From: JACOZG01 sp964564105
GTDB taxonomy: Bacteria > Patescibacteriota > Minisyncoccia > Phycocordibacterales > JACOZG01
Reading direction: 5' to 3'
Assembly: GCA_964564105.1 (NCBI GenBank)
Contig: CAZLZS010000009.1
Coordinates: 1-34,278, forward strand
DNA length: 34,278 nucleotides
In this document: in pieces, positions 22,399 to 30,492 of the stretch
Position numbering within the stretch: position 1 is the first letter of the stretch
How the letters are laid out: each line of letters opens with the position of its first letter
Translations under genes and position numbers: made by a program
Notes under the pieces: generated by a model
What the model saw: only the letters and a program-made list of their open reading frames with translations
The model's database searches: none
What the model was told of the DNA's origin: nothing

Positions 22399-24087
22399 TC
22401 AAAGTTCTTCCGCCGGAGGGATGGGTTGCGCCCGGCGCCAGAATTTGTGCCGGAATGAATGACTAATCTCCATCAACTCTTCATTGGCTAACTGCCGCAG
22501 GACCAAAAAGCCGGCGCTGATGCCGCCGACCCCAGCCCACCAACCCTGATTAAAAATGCCCCAAAAAGTCCGCTGGTCAAACACCGGGGCTAAAAGTTGC
22601 AAAATAAGGTAGGCCGCCCCGCCCGCCGCCAAAGCCGCGGCCGCTGATTGACCAAGGCTACGATAAAGCAAGGGCGGGAAAGCGCCAAAATCACGACGCG
22701 ATGAGCGCCAGAAGATAAAGAGGTTGAGCAACACGCCGCTGGTGAAAGCCAGGGGTAAAACTAAAAGCTCGACGCTAGTGAGGTCGGCCACCCGCAGCAG
22801 CTGGGCTAAGCCAAGTTTGCCGGCCGGCCACCAGGCGAATAAACGCCACAGGCCCACGGCCAAAAATACAATCAACGCCGATGACAAAACATTAATGATT
22901 AGGGGTTTTTTCGTCTGACCAGAAGCGTAATAACCGCGCACGAATAACAGAATCAGACTCTGGGCCGCCACCGAAAGCAGAAAAAGTGCCAGGGCCGCGG
23001 CGGTCAAACGCGTATCGCTCCAATCAAATTTGCCGGCGCCCAAAATAACTCGGACGATCTGAGCGCGCAAAACAATCGCCAAGGCCAGGGCGGGCAAGGA
23101 CCAAAAAATAATGTGGCGGATCGTCACCGCCATTTGGCGGATGAACTGTCCCCGCTCGCCGTTAGTGAACAGGCGAGCCAAAGAGGGAAAAGCCGCGACC
23201 GAATAACTGACGCCGATGATCGAAACAATCGTCGCCTGAAGATTATAGGCCAGATTGAAAACCGCGATGGAACCAGCCGAGAAGTATGAAGCCAGAGCCA
23301 CCAAGGCCAAAATCGCCAGCTGGTGAGCCGAGAGAGCCAGGGTGCGCGGCCAAGCCAAACGTAGAATCTGGCGACTCTCCTGCCCTCCGGCTGGTCGCCG
23401 CCACCACCCCGACCAAGAAACAATCGGGCCGCGCGCGACTGCCGGCCATTGAATCAAAAGGTGAGCGGCCGCCCCGAGGACGACTCCCCAGGTCAAACCA
23501 GAGAGACCCAAGCGCGGATAGAAAAACCCGATACCGACAATAATACCGAGATTATAAAACACCGGGCTCAAAGCGTAGAGGAAAAATTGCCGCGACGACT
23601 GGGTAAGATTGGCCACCAAATTAGACAGACCGAGCAAGAGCGGTGAGAGCAACAAAATTCTCGAGAGTGGCAGCAGGGCGGCGCGCGCCGCCGGACTAAA
23701 ACCCGGGACCATCACTCCCACGAGCCACGGCAAAAGAAAATACAGCGCCACGACGGCCACGCCCATCAGAACGGAAAATTTACGCAGCAGGTCAAAAAAT
23801 AGGGCTCGGGCGGACTCGGTTTCGCCGCGTTCAAGATGTTTAATCAGAAACGGCAGCACCACCGTCACCGACACTAAAGAACCGATTGAGACATAGAGCA
23901 GGTCGGGCAGGCGAAAAGCGGCGTAATAAATGTCAAGTTCTGGACCAGCGCCAAAGGCGGAGGCCAAAAGACGGTCCCGGATCAAAGCCAGAATTTGCGA
24001 CAGCAGAGCCGACAAACCTAGCAGCAAAGCGGTCTCGTGCAAACCAGTCAGTTCCCGCTCCAAAAAATTGAACAGGCGCTTCACCAT
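22399..24087 (-). CDS. murJ: Lipid II flippase MurJ (MviN family)
   Basis: 562 residues with about 14 hydrophobic segments. The MurJ N-terminus is clear (LLGLSALLSQILALIRDRLLASAFGAGPELDIYYAAFRLPDLLY), with the arginine-containing RDRL and FGAG loop in the substrate cavity, followed by LTQSSRQFFLYALSPVFYNLGIIVG. MurJ moves undecaprenyl-linked peptidoglycan precursor across the membrane. The C-terminal tail is short and positively charged. It lies between rnpB and the prepilin on the same strand, and no Shine-Dalgarno is seen. Confidence 0.93.
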   Translation of the reverse strand: MVKRLFNFLERELTGLHETALLLGLSALLSQILALIRDRLLASAFGAGPELDIYYAAFRLPDLLYVSIGSLVSVTVVLPFLIKHLERGETESARALFFDLLRKFSVLMGVAVVALYFLLPWLVGVMVPGFSPAARAALLPLSRILLLSPLLLGLSNLVANLTQSSRQFFLYALSPVFYNLGIIVGIGFFYPRLGLSGLTWGVVLGAAAHLLIQWPAVARGPIVSWSGWWRRPAGGQESRQILRLAWPRTLALSAHQLAILALVALASYFSAGSIAVFNLAYNLQATIVSIIGVSYSVAAFPSLARLFTNGERGQFIRQMAVTIRHIIFWSLPALALAIVLRAQIVRVILGAGKFDWSDTRLTAAALALFLLSVAAQSLILLFVRGYYASGQTKKPLIINVLSSALIVFLAVGLWRLFAWWPAGKLGLAQLLRVADLTSVELLVLPLAFTSGVLLNLFIFWRSSRRDFGAFPPLLYRSLGQSAAAALAAGGAAYLILQLLAPVFDQRTFWGIFNQGWWAGVGGISAGFLVLRQLANEELMEISHSFRHKFWRRAQPIPPAEEL

Positions 24088-24110
24088 TTTAATAAATCAA
24101 TAACATCCTA

Positions 24111-24141
24111 ACATTCCCTGCCTTCTTCAGACAGGGAATGT
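24111..24141. terminator. Stem-loop between rnpB and murJ
   Basis: ACATTCCCTG / CAGGGAATGT forms a perfect 10-bp stem with an 11-base loop, directly 3' of rnpB. On the minus strand it is followed by TAGGATGTTATTGATTTATT, which is T-rich but not a clean U-tract, so termination may be partial and murJ may be reached by read-through. Confidence 0.55.
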
Positions 24142-24142
24142 C

Positions 24143-24471
24143 AAGTTGGTACCTATAAGCCGAATTCTGTACCTCGCCACAACTTCGCAGATGTGGGCGG
24201 GCGGCAGCTATTTATCTGTCTCGTCTGTTGCCAAACGGATCAAGCGGCACTCCCCGCACCGGGCGGCGCGGGGCTCGGCCTTGCACCCAGGTAAGGATTT
24301 AGCCGTTTCACCCTCCGCCAAAGGCGGAGGCTCGTCTCTGTTCGCACCTCTTGGATTGCTCCAGACGGGCGTTACCCGCTACCCGGTTAATCCGCCTCAG
24401 TGGCGGATGAGTGTTCGGACTTTCCTCCCCGACACCATTTCGGTCGTCGGGGCAACTGCCCGGCACCAACC
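24143..24471 (-). ncRNA. rnpB: RNase P RNA
   Basis: On the minus strand the conserved 5' block GGAGGAAAGTCCGAACAC and the 3' block ACAGAATTCGGCTTATAGGT are both present. They are bracketed by pairing TTGGTGCC / GGTACCAA (P1). The length of about 330 nt fits a bacterial A-type RNA. It is the catalytic RNA that trims tRNA 5' leaders. Ends are estimated from P1 and the promoter and may be off by a few bases. Confidence 0.95.
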
Positions 24472-24479
24472 AAAGAAAT

Positions 24480-24509
24480 ATTATACTGCCGTTACTGTCT
24501 GGCTGTCAA
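24480..24509 (-). promoter_or_regulatory. rnpB promoter inside the end of nrdJ
   Basis: On the minus strand: TTGACA (24504-24509), an 18-bp spacer and TATAAT (24480-24485). The -10 overlaps the nrdJ stop codon and the -35 lies in its last codons. Start is predicted at about 24471-24473. Confidence 0.8.
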
Positions 24510-26784
24510 CGCCAAGAGGAAAGTCAATTTCGCAGACGCCGGAAACGCAAGCGAGTTCCTTAGCGCCGGTAGTCGAATCTTCCTGCTCGTAAAGCACCAG
24601 TTTGGCAAAATCAATGTCGGGGAAAATCCGGATCATTTCATTATACTGCTCTTCGGTTATCGCTTCATAAGGCGCCAGACGGTAAACATGTTCGGTGCGA
24701 GGCAAGAAAGACAGGCCGCCGATAATTTCCCAATTTTCATAGACCCAATTGGCGACTCTCAACCATTCATCTTCGCTGACGGAAATAGTGGTGGATGGAT
24801 TATGCTCGGTGTAGTTTTCTTTCACAATTTTCCAATACTCCAGCTGGTCCAAAGAACTTAGGTCGTCGCGGCAGGGCGAGCCCTTGGGCGCCTTGACCGG
24901 AAATTCCAAAACATAAGTGGCGGCCGCGGCCGGATCCTGCCCGACTTCCGGATGATGCGGCACGCCCATGTCCTTCAACATTTGGAACAGCGGATTGTGG
25001 CTCTCGATCCGGACGCGGCGAATATAATAAGGCGAGTGACGCGGGTGCATACCAGAAGAAGAATCAAAAAGTTGCGACCCGTTACCAGAGGGCTTAACGC
25101 AGGTAATGCAAGTGGCTGGATTGATGCCGAAGCGGGCCGCGTACTTACGGTTGGTTTCAATCGCCACCTCTTTCAATTTCCGCAGGGTATTAGGACGGCG
25201 CAACGGTTTTGAGTCCCACTGGCCGGTGATAGACACGCCGAGGAGTGCTTCTTCCTCGCAGTTTTTCTTCCACTCTTTGGACAGGTAGGGGAAGGCGGTC
25301 AGCGAAGCCTGGAAAGTGCCGAGGATGGTGGCGACCCGGACTTTTTCGAGCAAGGTGTCTTCCGTATCTTCGGCGCGGGCCACGACTTCCGAGAGATTGC
25401 AAAATTGTTTAGACTTGAGCACGATCTCACCACAAGGATTGGTGCCGGAGTGCTCCCAGTCCGACGCAAATATCTTCCAGCGCCGCGCCGGTAATTGGGA
25501 ACGGAGGCTGCCGCGATTAAAAATACCTCGTTCCCCGGAACCGGACTTAACCAGGTTCAGCCACTCATCAAGAAAATTGGCGAGGGTCGGTTTCTCGTTG
25601 TAAACGGCTGAGTTATTGGCCATGCTCCGTTCCGGATGCGTTAGGTAGAACTGGCCGTTTTTCGCCTCCTGCATCTCAGAATCATCGAGGTCTGAAAGGG
25701 AAATCAGGGCGCTCCGACGAACTCCGCCAGCCACCACCACCTCGCCAATTTTACAAATAATGTCGTGGACATCAATGGTGGATAGCCGACGGCCCTGGCG
25801 GTTCAGCATTTTCTGCCTGGCGAACTCCAACAGGCGCCGTAAGGGTTCAGGACCGGACGCCCGACCACCCATAGTCTTTAACCGCGCGCCCTGCGGACGA
25901 ATTTTCGAATAATCAAATTCCCCATCTTGACCCGAGGACCAAGTCTCAAGGCCATGCGCCAACGCGTCGGCCCAACCCTCGCGGCTATCGGAAATGACGA
26001 AACGCGACAGTTTCTCGCCGGTCTGCCGTTTAATGATCGGTAAGAGTTCCACGGTCTGATGCTCGACGGAAAAACCCATCCCGGTCCCGCACATCAGCAC
26101 ATACATAATCTCGGCAAAATCCGACCACTTAGCCGGCGCCACATAAGCGCAATTGTAAGCACAGACATTGCTTTTCTCGGCCGCCGGGCCGGCCGACCAC
26201 AAAAGCCGCATCGAGCCGAGCGCCTTCATGTTCAGCATATAGTCTCGAATCTCGAGATACTCTTCTTCGGTCAACTTGCCGCCCAGATGCCCGCGCATAA
26301 AATTAATGTAACGTTCAATAGTCTCAACCCAGGTTTCGCGGCGATTTTTCTCCGGCAGCCATTTGGAATAGGTGCTGTAGTAAACGAATTCCGAAAGCTG
26401 ATTTCTGAAATAGGCCTTGCTTTGAGCCGTTAGATCGCGGATTTCTTTGGACACTTCGCCCTTTTCCCGGCGCAATTCTGACCGACGCTGACGGTAAAGG
26501 ATATAGGCCTTCGAGGTCTTGACAAAATTATGGAGAATGAGTTGCCGCTCGACAAAATCCTGCACCCCTTCGACTGTCGGCAGAAAGTCGCGGCCGACAT
26601 TTTTGACGAGTTGCCTTAAATCTTTGGCCACCGCGTTGGCCACGCGCCTGGCTTCTGATTCGCCGCCCTCGCCAGAAGCGCGCATGGCCTTCCAGATGGC
26701 GTTGACGATTCGCGCTTCATCAAACGGCACGATTGCACCGTCGCGTTTGCGAATTTCTTTAAGGAGTCGCGTGGACGATTTCAT
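24481..26784 (-). CDS. nrdJ: Adenosylcobalamin-dependent ribonucleotide reductase (class II)
   Basis: 767 residues. An N-terminal ATP-cone domain (about 5-97, RKRDGAIVPFDEARIVNAIWKAM) is followed by the ten-stranded barrel. The redox and radical cysteines are visible in CAYNCAYVAP, GTNPCGEIVL and FCNLSEV, and the C-terminal thiol shuttle in CVSGVC (about 746-751). Together with the single-polypeptide layout these match the monomeric, Lactobacillus-type B12-dependent triphosphate reductase. It makes deoxyribonucleotides without oxygen or a separate radical subunit. No cobalamin synthesis or transport gene is in this window. TAGAAT ends 8 bases before the ATG. The gene carries the rnpB promoter in its 3' end. 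Confidence 0.92.
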   Translation of the reverse strand: MKSSTRLLKEIRKRDGAIVPFDEARIVNAIWKAMRASGEGGESEARRVANAVAKDLRQLVKNVGRDFLPTVEGVQDFVERQLILHNFVKTSKAYILYRQRRSELRREKGEVSKEIRDLTAQSKAYFRNQLSEFVYYSTYSKWLPEKNRRETWVETIERYINFMRGHLGGKLTEEEYLEIRDYMLNMKALGSMRLLWSAGPAAEKSNVCAYNCAYVAPAKWSDFAEIMYVLMCGTGMGFSVEHQTVELLPIIKRQTGEKLSRFVISDSREGWADALAHGLETWSSGQDGEFDYSKIRPQGARLKTMGGRASGPEPLRRLLEFARQKMLNRQGRRLSTIDVHDIICKIGEVVVAGGVRRSALISLSDLDDSEMQEAKNGQFYLTHPERSMANNSAVYNEKPTLANFLDEWLNLVKSGSGERGIFNRGSLRSQLPARRWKIFASDWEHSGTNPCGEIVLKSKQFCNLSEVVARAEDTEDTLLEKVRVATILGTFQASLTAFPYLSKEWKKNCEEEALLGVSITGQWDSKPLRRPNTLRKLKEVAIETNRKYAARFGINPATCITCVKPSGNGSQLFDSSSGMHPRHSPYYIRRVRIESHNPLFQMLKDMGVPHHPEVGQDPAAAATYVLEFPVKAPKGSPCRDDLSSLDQLEYWKIVKENYTEHNPSTTISVSEDEWLRVANWVYENWEIIGGLSFLPRTEHVYRLAPYEAITEEQYNEMIRIFPDIDFAKLVLYEQEDSTTGAKELACVSGVCEIDFPLGVDSQTVTAV

Positions 26785-26791
26785 TCTCTAT

Positions 26792-26797
26792 ATTCTA
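26792..26797 (-). promoter_or_regulatory. nrdJ -10, near-leaderless
   Basis: TAGAAT on the minus strand, 8 bases before the ATG. A weak TTGTTT lies 16 bp further upstream. No Shine-Dalgarno is present. Confidence 0.45.
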
Positions 26798-26855
26798 ACC
26801 GCGCCCTCGGGAAAAACAAAAAGTCCAATCTGTTGATAAATTTTTCAAATCAGGG

Positions 26856-27623
26856 CTATGATTGAGAACGGAGACAAACGAGGGCACCGTAAAGACCGCT
26901 TAGCTCGCCGAGCGCCGCCCGTTTGACCGCCGGCAACCTGGAAAAAATACTGAGATGTTTACCGAGGAGTGACGCAATCACCTCAATCTTAAATCCCGGA
27001 GTCTGGAACATACTGCCCCCAAGCACTAGGCAGTCCGGCGACCAATGGAGCAGGGTGTTGGCCAGACCAATAGCCAGATATTCGCCCAGATCCTGCCAGA
27101 TTTTCTCATCAGTAATCTCGCGCGGCGGTCGGCCAAACCGTCCCTCAACCGAGCCACCAGAAACCAAATCTTCCAGAGTTTTTGGCTCACCGTTAATCAT
27201 AATTAATTGCTGGCCGGGTTCAAAACCAAACATGTTTTCGTCAATCCGTCCGCCCTCGATCTTGACCCCGCCCACGCCCGTGCTCACCGTCACATAGGCG
27301 ACGAGATGCGAACCGCGGCCAGCCCCATAATGGGCTTCGCCGAGACCCGCGAGCGCGGCATCATTTTCAATCAGGGCTGGGCAACCGAGCATTTTTTCTA
27401 ATTCTGATTTAAACGGCTGGCCGGGCCAGACTTTTCGGCTCACTCCCAAACACAGCCCGCGCCGCTCGGCCGCGGCGCTTTTAGCCACCAGCTCTTTAAT
27501 CAGCTGGAGTCCCTCGACATAATCAACCGGGGTCGGTTTGATAATCGGCTCGTCTAAAGTTTCCCCATCGTGCGAGACTGCCAAGCGCATTTTTGTCCGT
27601 CCAATATCACCCAAGATAGACAT
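26856..27623 (-). CDS. ROK-family protein (sugar kinase-like)
   Basis: 255 residues from ATG 27623, which lies two bases after the stop of the isomerase gene. ROK features: N-terminal DIGRTKMRLAV, ENDAALAGLGE with the catalytic Asp, STGVGGVKIEGGRI, and LVLGGSMF. Deviations are clear. The phosphate-1 motif DxGGT reads DIGRT, and the zinc motif CxCGxxGCxE of ROK proteins is missing, replaced by INGEPKTLEDLVSGGSVEG. It may be a sugar kinase with altered activity or a non-catalytic sugar sensor. Coupling to a phosphoglucose/phosphomannose isomerase supports a hexose or hexose-phosphate substrate. Confidence 0.8.
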   Translation of the reverse strand: MSILGDIGRTKMRLAVSHDGETLDEPIIKPTPVDYVEGLQLIKELVAKSAAAERRGLCLGVSRKVWPGQPFKSELEKMLGCPALIENDAALAGLGEAHYGAGRGSHLVAYVTVSTGVGGVKIEGGRIDENMFGFEPGQQLIMINGEPKTLEDLVSGGSVEGRFGRPPREITDEKIWQDLGEYLAIGLANTLLHWSPDCLVLGGSMFQTPGFKIEVIASLLGKHLSIFSRLPAVKRAALGELSGLYGALVCLRSQS

Positions 27624-27625
27624 GA

Positions 27626-28585
27626 TCAATTAGACATCTTGATTGGTTTTTTAAATTCTTCGATCACCGGCACCCCGACTGGATCGCGGTGGGCCAAAAG
27701 CGCCAAGTGATAAGAAGTCCAATCAGCCAGAATCACCGAGTTAAAGATCTTTTCAAGCGGCGTCGCCCCCTCTAGTCCAATTTCTTCAACCGTCAAACCC
27801 TGCGACCGAAACATTCCCGCCAGTCGAGAAAAGCGGTCCTTAATTCTCGGATCGTCAGCCGAATCACGAAGGAAGATATAGCTAAAATTGGAGTCGGCCA
27901 CGGCTAATTCATTATGATTCATCTCCGGCAAAACATTGTAAAAGGCCGCGGTCTTGCTAGTCTCATTGAACCTAATTTTCCAATTGTAGGCCAGAGATAG
28001 ATTAAGGGTCGAGGAGTAAATAATCGTCACCTTGCCGGCAATTACCTTGGCCAGACGCTGGCCAACTAATTCAAGGGTTGCTGGCTCGAGGCGGCTGGCC
28101 GCTAACCTAAGCTCCGAGAGAACCGACCTCAGTCCGAGCAATTGGCCCAAACCAACAAAAGAATAACCAGTGGCCAAACGCGGCGGCAAGCCAGCCGGTA
28201 ACAGGACATAGGGCAACCGTAATTTTTTGGCCTCTTCAAGAAGCAGGCCACCAGCGGCCAGCGCCGACAGTTTCAAGCCTTGTGCCGCCGCGAACTGCAA
28301 AGTGTCTAAAACCTCTTCGGTCTCGCCGGAATAAGAACTCAAGATCAGCAAACTGCCGGCGAGAAAATATTTGGGCACACGCGGCAAACCGTAATCGCGA
28401 TGAATCAGTAGATCCAGTTCCGGGCGATAAACCCTCAGCAGCCCGCCAGCTAGCGCCGAGCCGCCCAGCCCGCATAAGATAAACTTATCGGCCGGCGGCA
28501 AATTTTCGGCATTGACCACCGGCAAAGCCGCCGCCAGCTGCCGCGGTAAATTGAGTATTTGTTCACGCATCTCAGCTGCATCCAT
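27626..28585 (-). CDS. Bifunctional phosphoglucose/phosphomannose isomerase
   Basis: 319 residues with two SIS domains. Motifs are FILCGLGGSALAGGLLR, LILSSYSGETEEVLDTL (the SYSGxT phosphosugar-binding loop), NETSKTAAFYNVLPEMNHNE with the catalytic Glu/His, and the terminal IEEFKK. These match the archaeal/CPR-type enzyme that interconverts glucose-6-P or mannose-6-P with fructose-6-P. It heads a two-gene operon with the ROK protein. The ATG lies 7 bases after TATAAT and overlaps no other start. The promoter is interleaved with that of the divergent small gene at 28692. Confidence 0.9.
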   Translation of the reverse strand: MDAAEMREQILNLPRQLAAALPVVNAENLPPADKFILCGLGGSALAGGLLRVYRPELDLLIHRDYGLPRVPKYFLAGSLLILSSYSGETEEVLDTLQFAAAQGLKLSALAAGGLLLEEAKKLRLPYVLLPAGLPPRLATGYSFVGLGQLLGLRSVLSELRLAASRLEPATLELVGQRLAKVIAGKVTIIYSSTLNLSLAYNWKIRFNETSKTAAFYNVLPEMNHNELAVADSNFSYIFLRDSADDPRIKDRFSRLAGMFRSQGLTVEEIGLEGATPLEKIFNSVILADWTSYHLALLAHRDPVGVPVIEEFKKPIKMSN

Positions 28586-28591
28586 CCTGTG

Positions 28592-28620
28592 ATTATAGCG
28601 TCTTGACGCTTTGAGCGAAA
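28592..28620 (-). promoter_or_regulatory. Isomerase promoter, predicted leaderless
   Basis: On the minus strand: TTTCGC (28615-28620), a 17-bp spacer and TATAAT (28592-28597), 7 bases before the ATG. Confidence 0.65.
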
Positions 28621-28630
28621 GCGCTAAAAT
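28603..28630 (+). promoter_or_regulatory. Promoter of the small SD-led gene
   Basis: TTGACG (28603-28608), a 16-bp spacer and TAAAAT (28625-28630). The spacer contains the inverted repeat CGCTTT-GAGCG-AAAGCG (28608-28624), which overlaps the divergent isomerase promoter and could be a shared operator. Confidence 0.6.
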
Positions 28631-28635
28631 ATTGC

Positions 28636-28684
28636 TGGGTGGATATGGTATCCACCCACTATTGCTCTTTTTGGAAAACGGAGG
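28636..28684 (+). promoter_or_regulatory. 5' stem-loop, boxA-like motif and strong Shine-Dalgarno
   Basis: TGGGTGGATA / TATCCACCCA (28636-28658) forms a perfect 10-bp hairpin with a TGG loop, starting at the predicted transcript 5' end. GCTCTTT (28664-28670) resembles boxA, and GGAGGTG (28680-28686) is the ribosome-binding site. Confidence 0.55.
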
Positions 28685-28691
28685 TGCAGAA

Positions 28692-28925
28692 ATGGCAACA
28701 AGGGTAAAAGAAGGGGTCCAGGTGCCGAAAGGACGCAGGGTTGTTCTAAGGAGAACTTGTCCGCCGGAGGTACGAAAGAAACTCGGCCTACCGTCAAATC
28801 CCCAAAGGGGGAAAGAACAATCTTTGTTGGTCCAGCGAGACGAGCCAAGAAACGGGCACGTCTTTGTGGAAACGCCCCAGGGGGTTCAGCCGGTATCGCG
28901 TGAATTTCTCTGCCTCGTCGATTGA
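28692..28925 (+). CDS. Small basic protein of unknown function
   Basis: 77 residues from ATG 28692, a start fixed by the strong Shine-Dalgarno 7 bases upstream. The protein is rich in Arg, Lys, Val and Pro (VPKGRRVVLRRTCPPEVRKKLGL), with a central charged part and GHVFVETPQGVQPVSREF at the end. The beta-prone composition could suit a small nucleic-acid-binding domain, but I see no diagnostic motif. It is a complete single-gene unit with promoter, structured leader and terminator, in the same style as the accessory genes at 30.5-33.5 kb. Confidence 0.65.
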   Translation: MATRVKEGVQVPKGRRVVLRRTCPPEVRKKLGLPSNPQRGKEQSLLVQRDEPRNGHVFVETPQGVQPVSREFLCLVD

Positions 28926-28944
28926 TCAATACCCTCCGCAGACG

Positions 28945-28978
28945 AAACCCGCCCCGATTTCCATCGAGGCGGGTTTTT
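28945..28978 (+). terminator. Two-tier terminator of the small basic-protein gene
   Basis: AAACCCGCC / GGCGGGTTT outer stem with an inner CGAT / ATCG stem, then TTTTT. It lies 20 bases after the stop. Confidence 0.85.
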
Positions 28979-28995
28979 GCGTCGTGCGATAATCC

Positions 28996-29280
28996 TTACC
29001 GCGAGAACTCCCGACGGGGCGGGCGCTGGTCGGTTAAAGGCCGGGCCTCGTTAACCGTCAGACGGCGACCGTCAAGCTCTTTGCCATTCCACGTTTCAAT
29101 CGCTTTCGCGGCATCGTCGTCCGACTCCATCTCAACAAAGCCGAAACCCCGCGAGCGGCCGGACATCCGATCAGTGATGACCTTAGCCGAGCTCACGGCG
29201 CCGACTTGCGAGAAGGCCTCTTTCAAAGCCTCGTCAGTCGTATTGTACGACAAACCGCCGATGTATAACTTCTTAGCCAT
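28996..29280 (-). CDS. RRM-domain RNA-binding protein
   Basis: 94 residues, essentially one RNA recognition motif. RNP2 is LYIGGL (5-10), RNP1 is RGFGFVEM (44-51), and the final strand is GRRLTVNEARP. A short basic, Pro/Arg tail follows (PRREFSR). Bacterial single-RRM proteins of this kind (cyanobacterial Rbp proteins, for example) bind U-rich RNA and often respond to cold. The gene has a long leader of about 110 bases behind a TTGACA promoter and no Shine-Dalgarno at the usual distance, which suggests leader-based control. tRNA-Ser lies just upstream on the same strand. Confidence 0.92.
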   Translation of the reverse strand: MAKKLYIGGLSYNTTDEALKEAFSQVGAVSSAKVITDRMSGRSRGFGFVEMESDDDAAKAIETWNGKELDGRRLTVNEARPLTDQRPPRREFSR

Positions 29281-29430
29281 GGGTTTGATCTAATTTCTAA
29301 TTTGTAAGGCGACCTCTCCTCGTGGTTTCGTTTCGACCTTACCCTTGGCTAAAACGCTGTTGTAAGGACACTAAACTCCCGAGAACAAACACTTACTCTT
29401 CTAGTATGCACGAATTAAAAAAGTTGTCAA
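29281..29430 (-). promoter_or_regulatory. Promoter and long 5' leader of the RRM gene
   Basis: On the minus strand: TTGACA (29425-29430), an 18-bp spacer and TACTAG (29401-29406). The predicted start is near 29394, leaving about 113 untranslated bases. The only purine-rich GAGGAGAGG sits roughly 25-35 bases before the ATG, too far for a normal ribosome-binding site unless the leader folds. Confidence 0.6.
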
Positions 29431-29437
29431 ATCGAAA

Positions 29438-29524
29438 CGGAAGGGGCGAGATTTGAACTCGCGGTCCGGTTGCCCGAACTTACGCTCTCCAAGCGTATGC
29501 ATTAGACCACTCTGCCACCCTTCC
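29438..29524 (-). tRNA. tRNA-Ser (GGA)
   Basis: 87 nt with a long variable arm. The acceptor is GGAAGGG/CCCTTCC with discriminator G, the anticodon loop is TTGGAGA (anticodon GGA) on a TACGC/GCGTA stem, and the T arm is GCGAG-TTCAAAT-CTCGC. CCA is not encoded. Confidence 0.95.
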
Positions 29525-29538
29525 CATTCATATTTTAT

Positions 29539-30432
29539 TTAAATCGCTTTTCCAAGCAAGGCGGCGATCCGCGCCTCAACCGGCGGGTGAGTCATAAAAA
29601 GTTTTATCAGGCCGCCCTGGCCACCAAAAGGATTAGCAATATAGAGGTGGGCGGTGGCATTTGAGGCGCGCCGAAGCGCCGCTCCGGATTGACTGATTTT
29701 CTGTAAGGCGCTGGCCAACCCTTCCGGATAACGAGTCAGGAGAGCGCCCGAGGCGTCAGCCAGAAATTCGCGTCGGCGCGAGACAGCTAAACGAATGAGA
29801 GTGGCGGCGATCGGCGCCAGAACCGCGGCAACGACAGCCAGCAAAACAAGCAAGCCGCCGACGCGGTTGTTGCGGTCGCGGCCCCGCGAAAAGCCATAGA
29901 GACGCGATCGGAGAAAAATATCTGACAAAATCGCCACAAATCCGACGAGTACCACGGCCACAGTGGAAACGAGCATATCGCGATTGCCGATATGCGACAA
30001 TTCGTGAGCCACCACGCCCTCGAGCTCGCTTTTGTCTAAAATCTGAAGCAGGCCGGTGGTGGCGGCGAGAGCGGCATGATCCGGATTTCGGCCGGTGGCA
30101 AAGGCATTGGGCGCCGGATCATCGATGACATAAATTTTAGGCATGGGCAAACCGGCAGTAATACTCAAATTTTCCACGGTATTGTAAAAATCTGGAAACT
30201 CTTGATCGGTGGCGGCGCGCGCGCCGGTCATCTTAATTACGATCTTGTCCGAATACCAATAACTGAAAAAATTCATCGCGACGGCAAACACTACCGCAAT
30301 ATACAAAATGGACGGATCCCCCCACGCTTGGCTAAACAACCAACCAAGCCCTATAACTACAACTAAAAAAATGGTCATCAACGCCCAGGTTTTGCGAACA
30401 TTGGCGTCTTGATGGGTGTAGAGAGTAGGCAT
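29539..30432 (-). CDS. htpX: Membrane zinc protease HtpX
   Basis: 297 residues. Two N-terminal transmembrane helices (about 14-56) are followed by the M48 metalloprotease domain with HELSH at 143-147 (zinc-binding HExxH) and EFLAD with the third ligand Glu222. Two further hydrophobic segments lie between them. AGLPMPKIYVIDDPAPNAFATGRNP is typical of HtpX. It degrades misfolded membrane proteins at the inner membrane. The ATG lies 10 bases after TAAAAT without a Shine-Dalgarno. The next gene downstream on the same strand is tRNA-Ser, 14 bases after the stop. Confidence 0.95.
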   Translation of the reverse strand: MPTLYTHQDANVRKTWALMTIFLVVVIGLGWLFSQAWGDPSILYIAVVFAVAMNFFSYWYSDKIVIKMTGARAATDQEFPDFYNTVENLSITAGLPMPKIYVIDDPAPNAFATGRNPDHAALAATTGLLQILDKSELEGVVAHELSHIGNRDMLVSTVAVVLVGFVAILSDIFLRSRLYGFSRGRDRNNRVGGLLVLLAVVAAVLAPIAATLIRLAVSRRREFLADASGALLTRYPEGLASALQKISQSGAALRRASNATAHLYIANPFGGQGGLIKLFMTHPPVEARIAALLGKAI

Positions 30433-30492
30433 AGTTAATCAATTTTAATGATACTTGAAATATGGAAAAAATAAAGTAGCCAAGTCCAAAAT

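Noticed and set aside
24146..24592. Plus-strand frame over rnpB
   Set aside because: It coincides with RNase P RNA conserved blocks on the minus strand.
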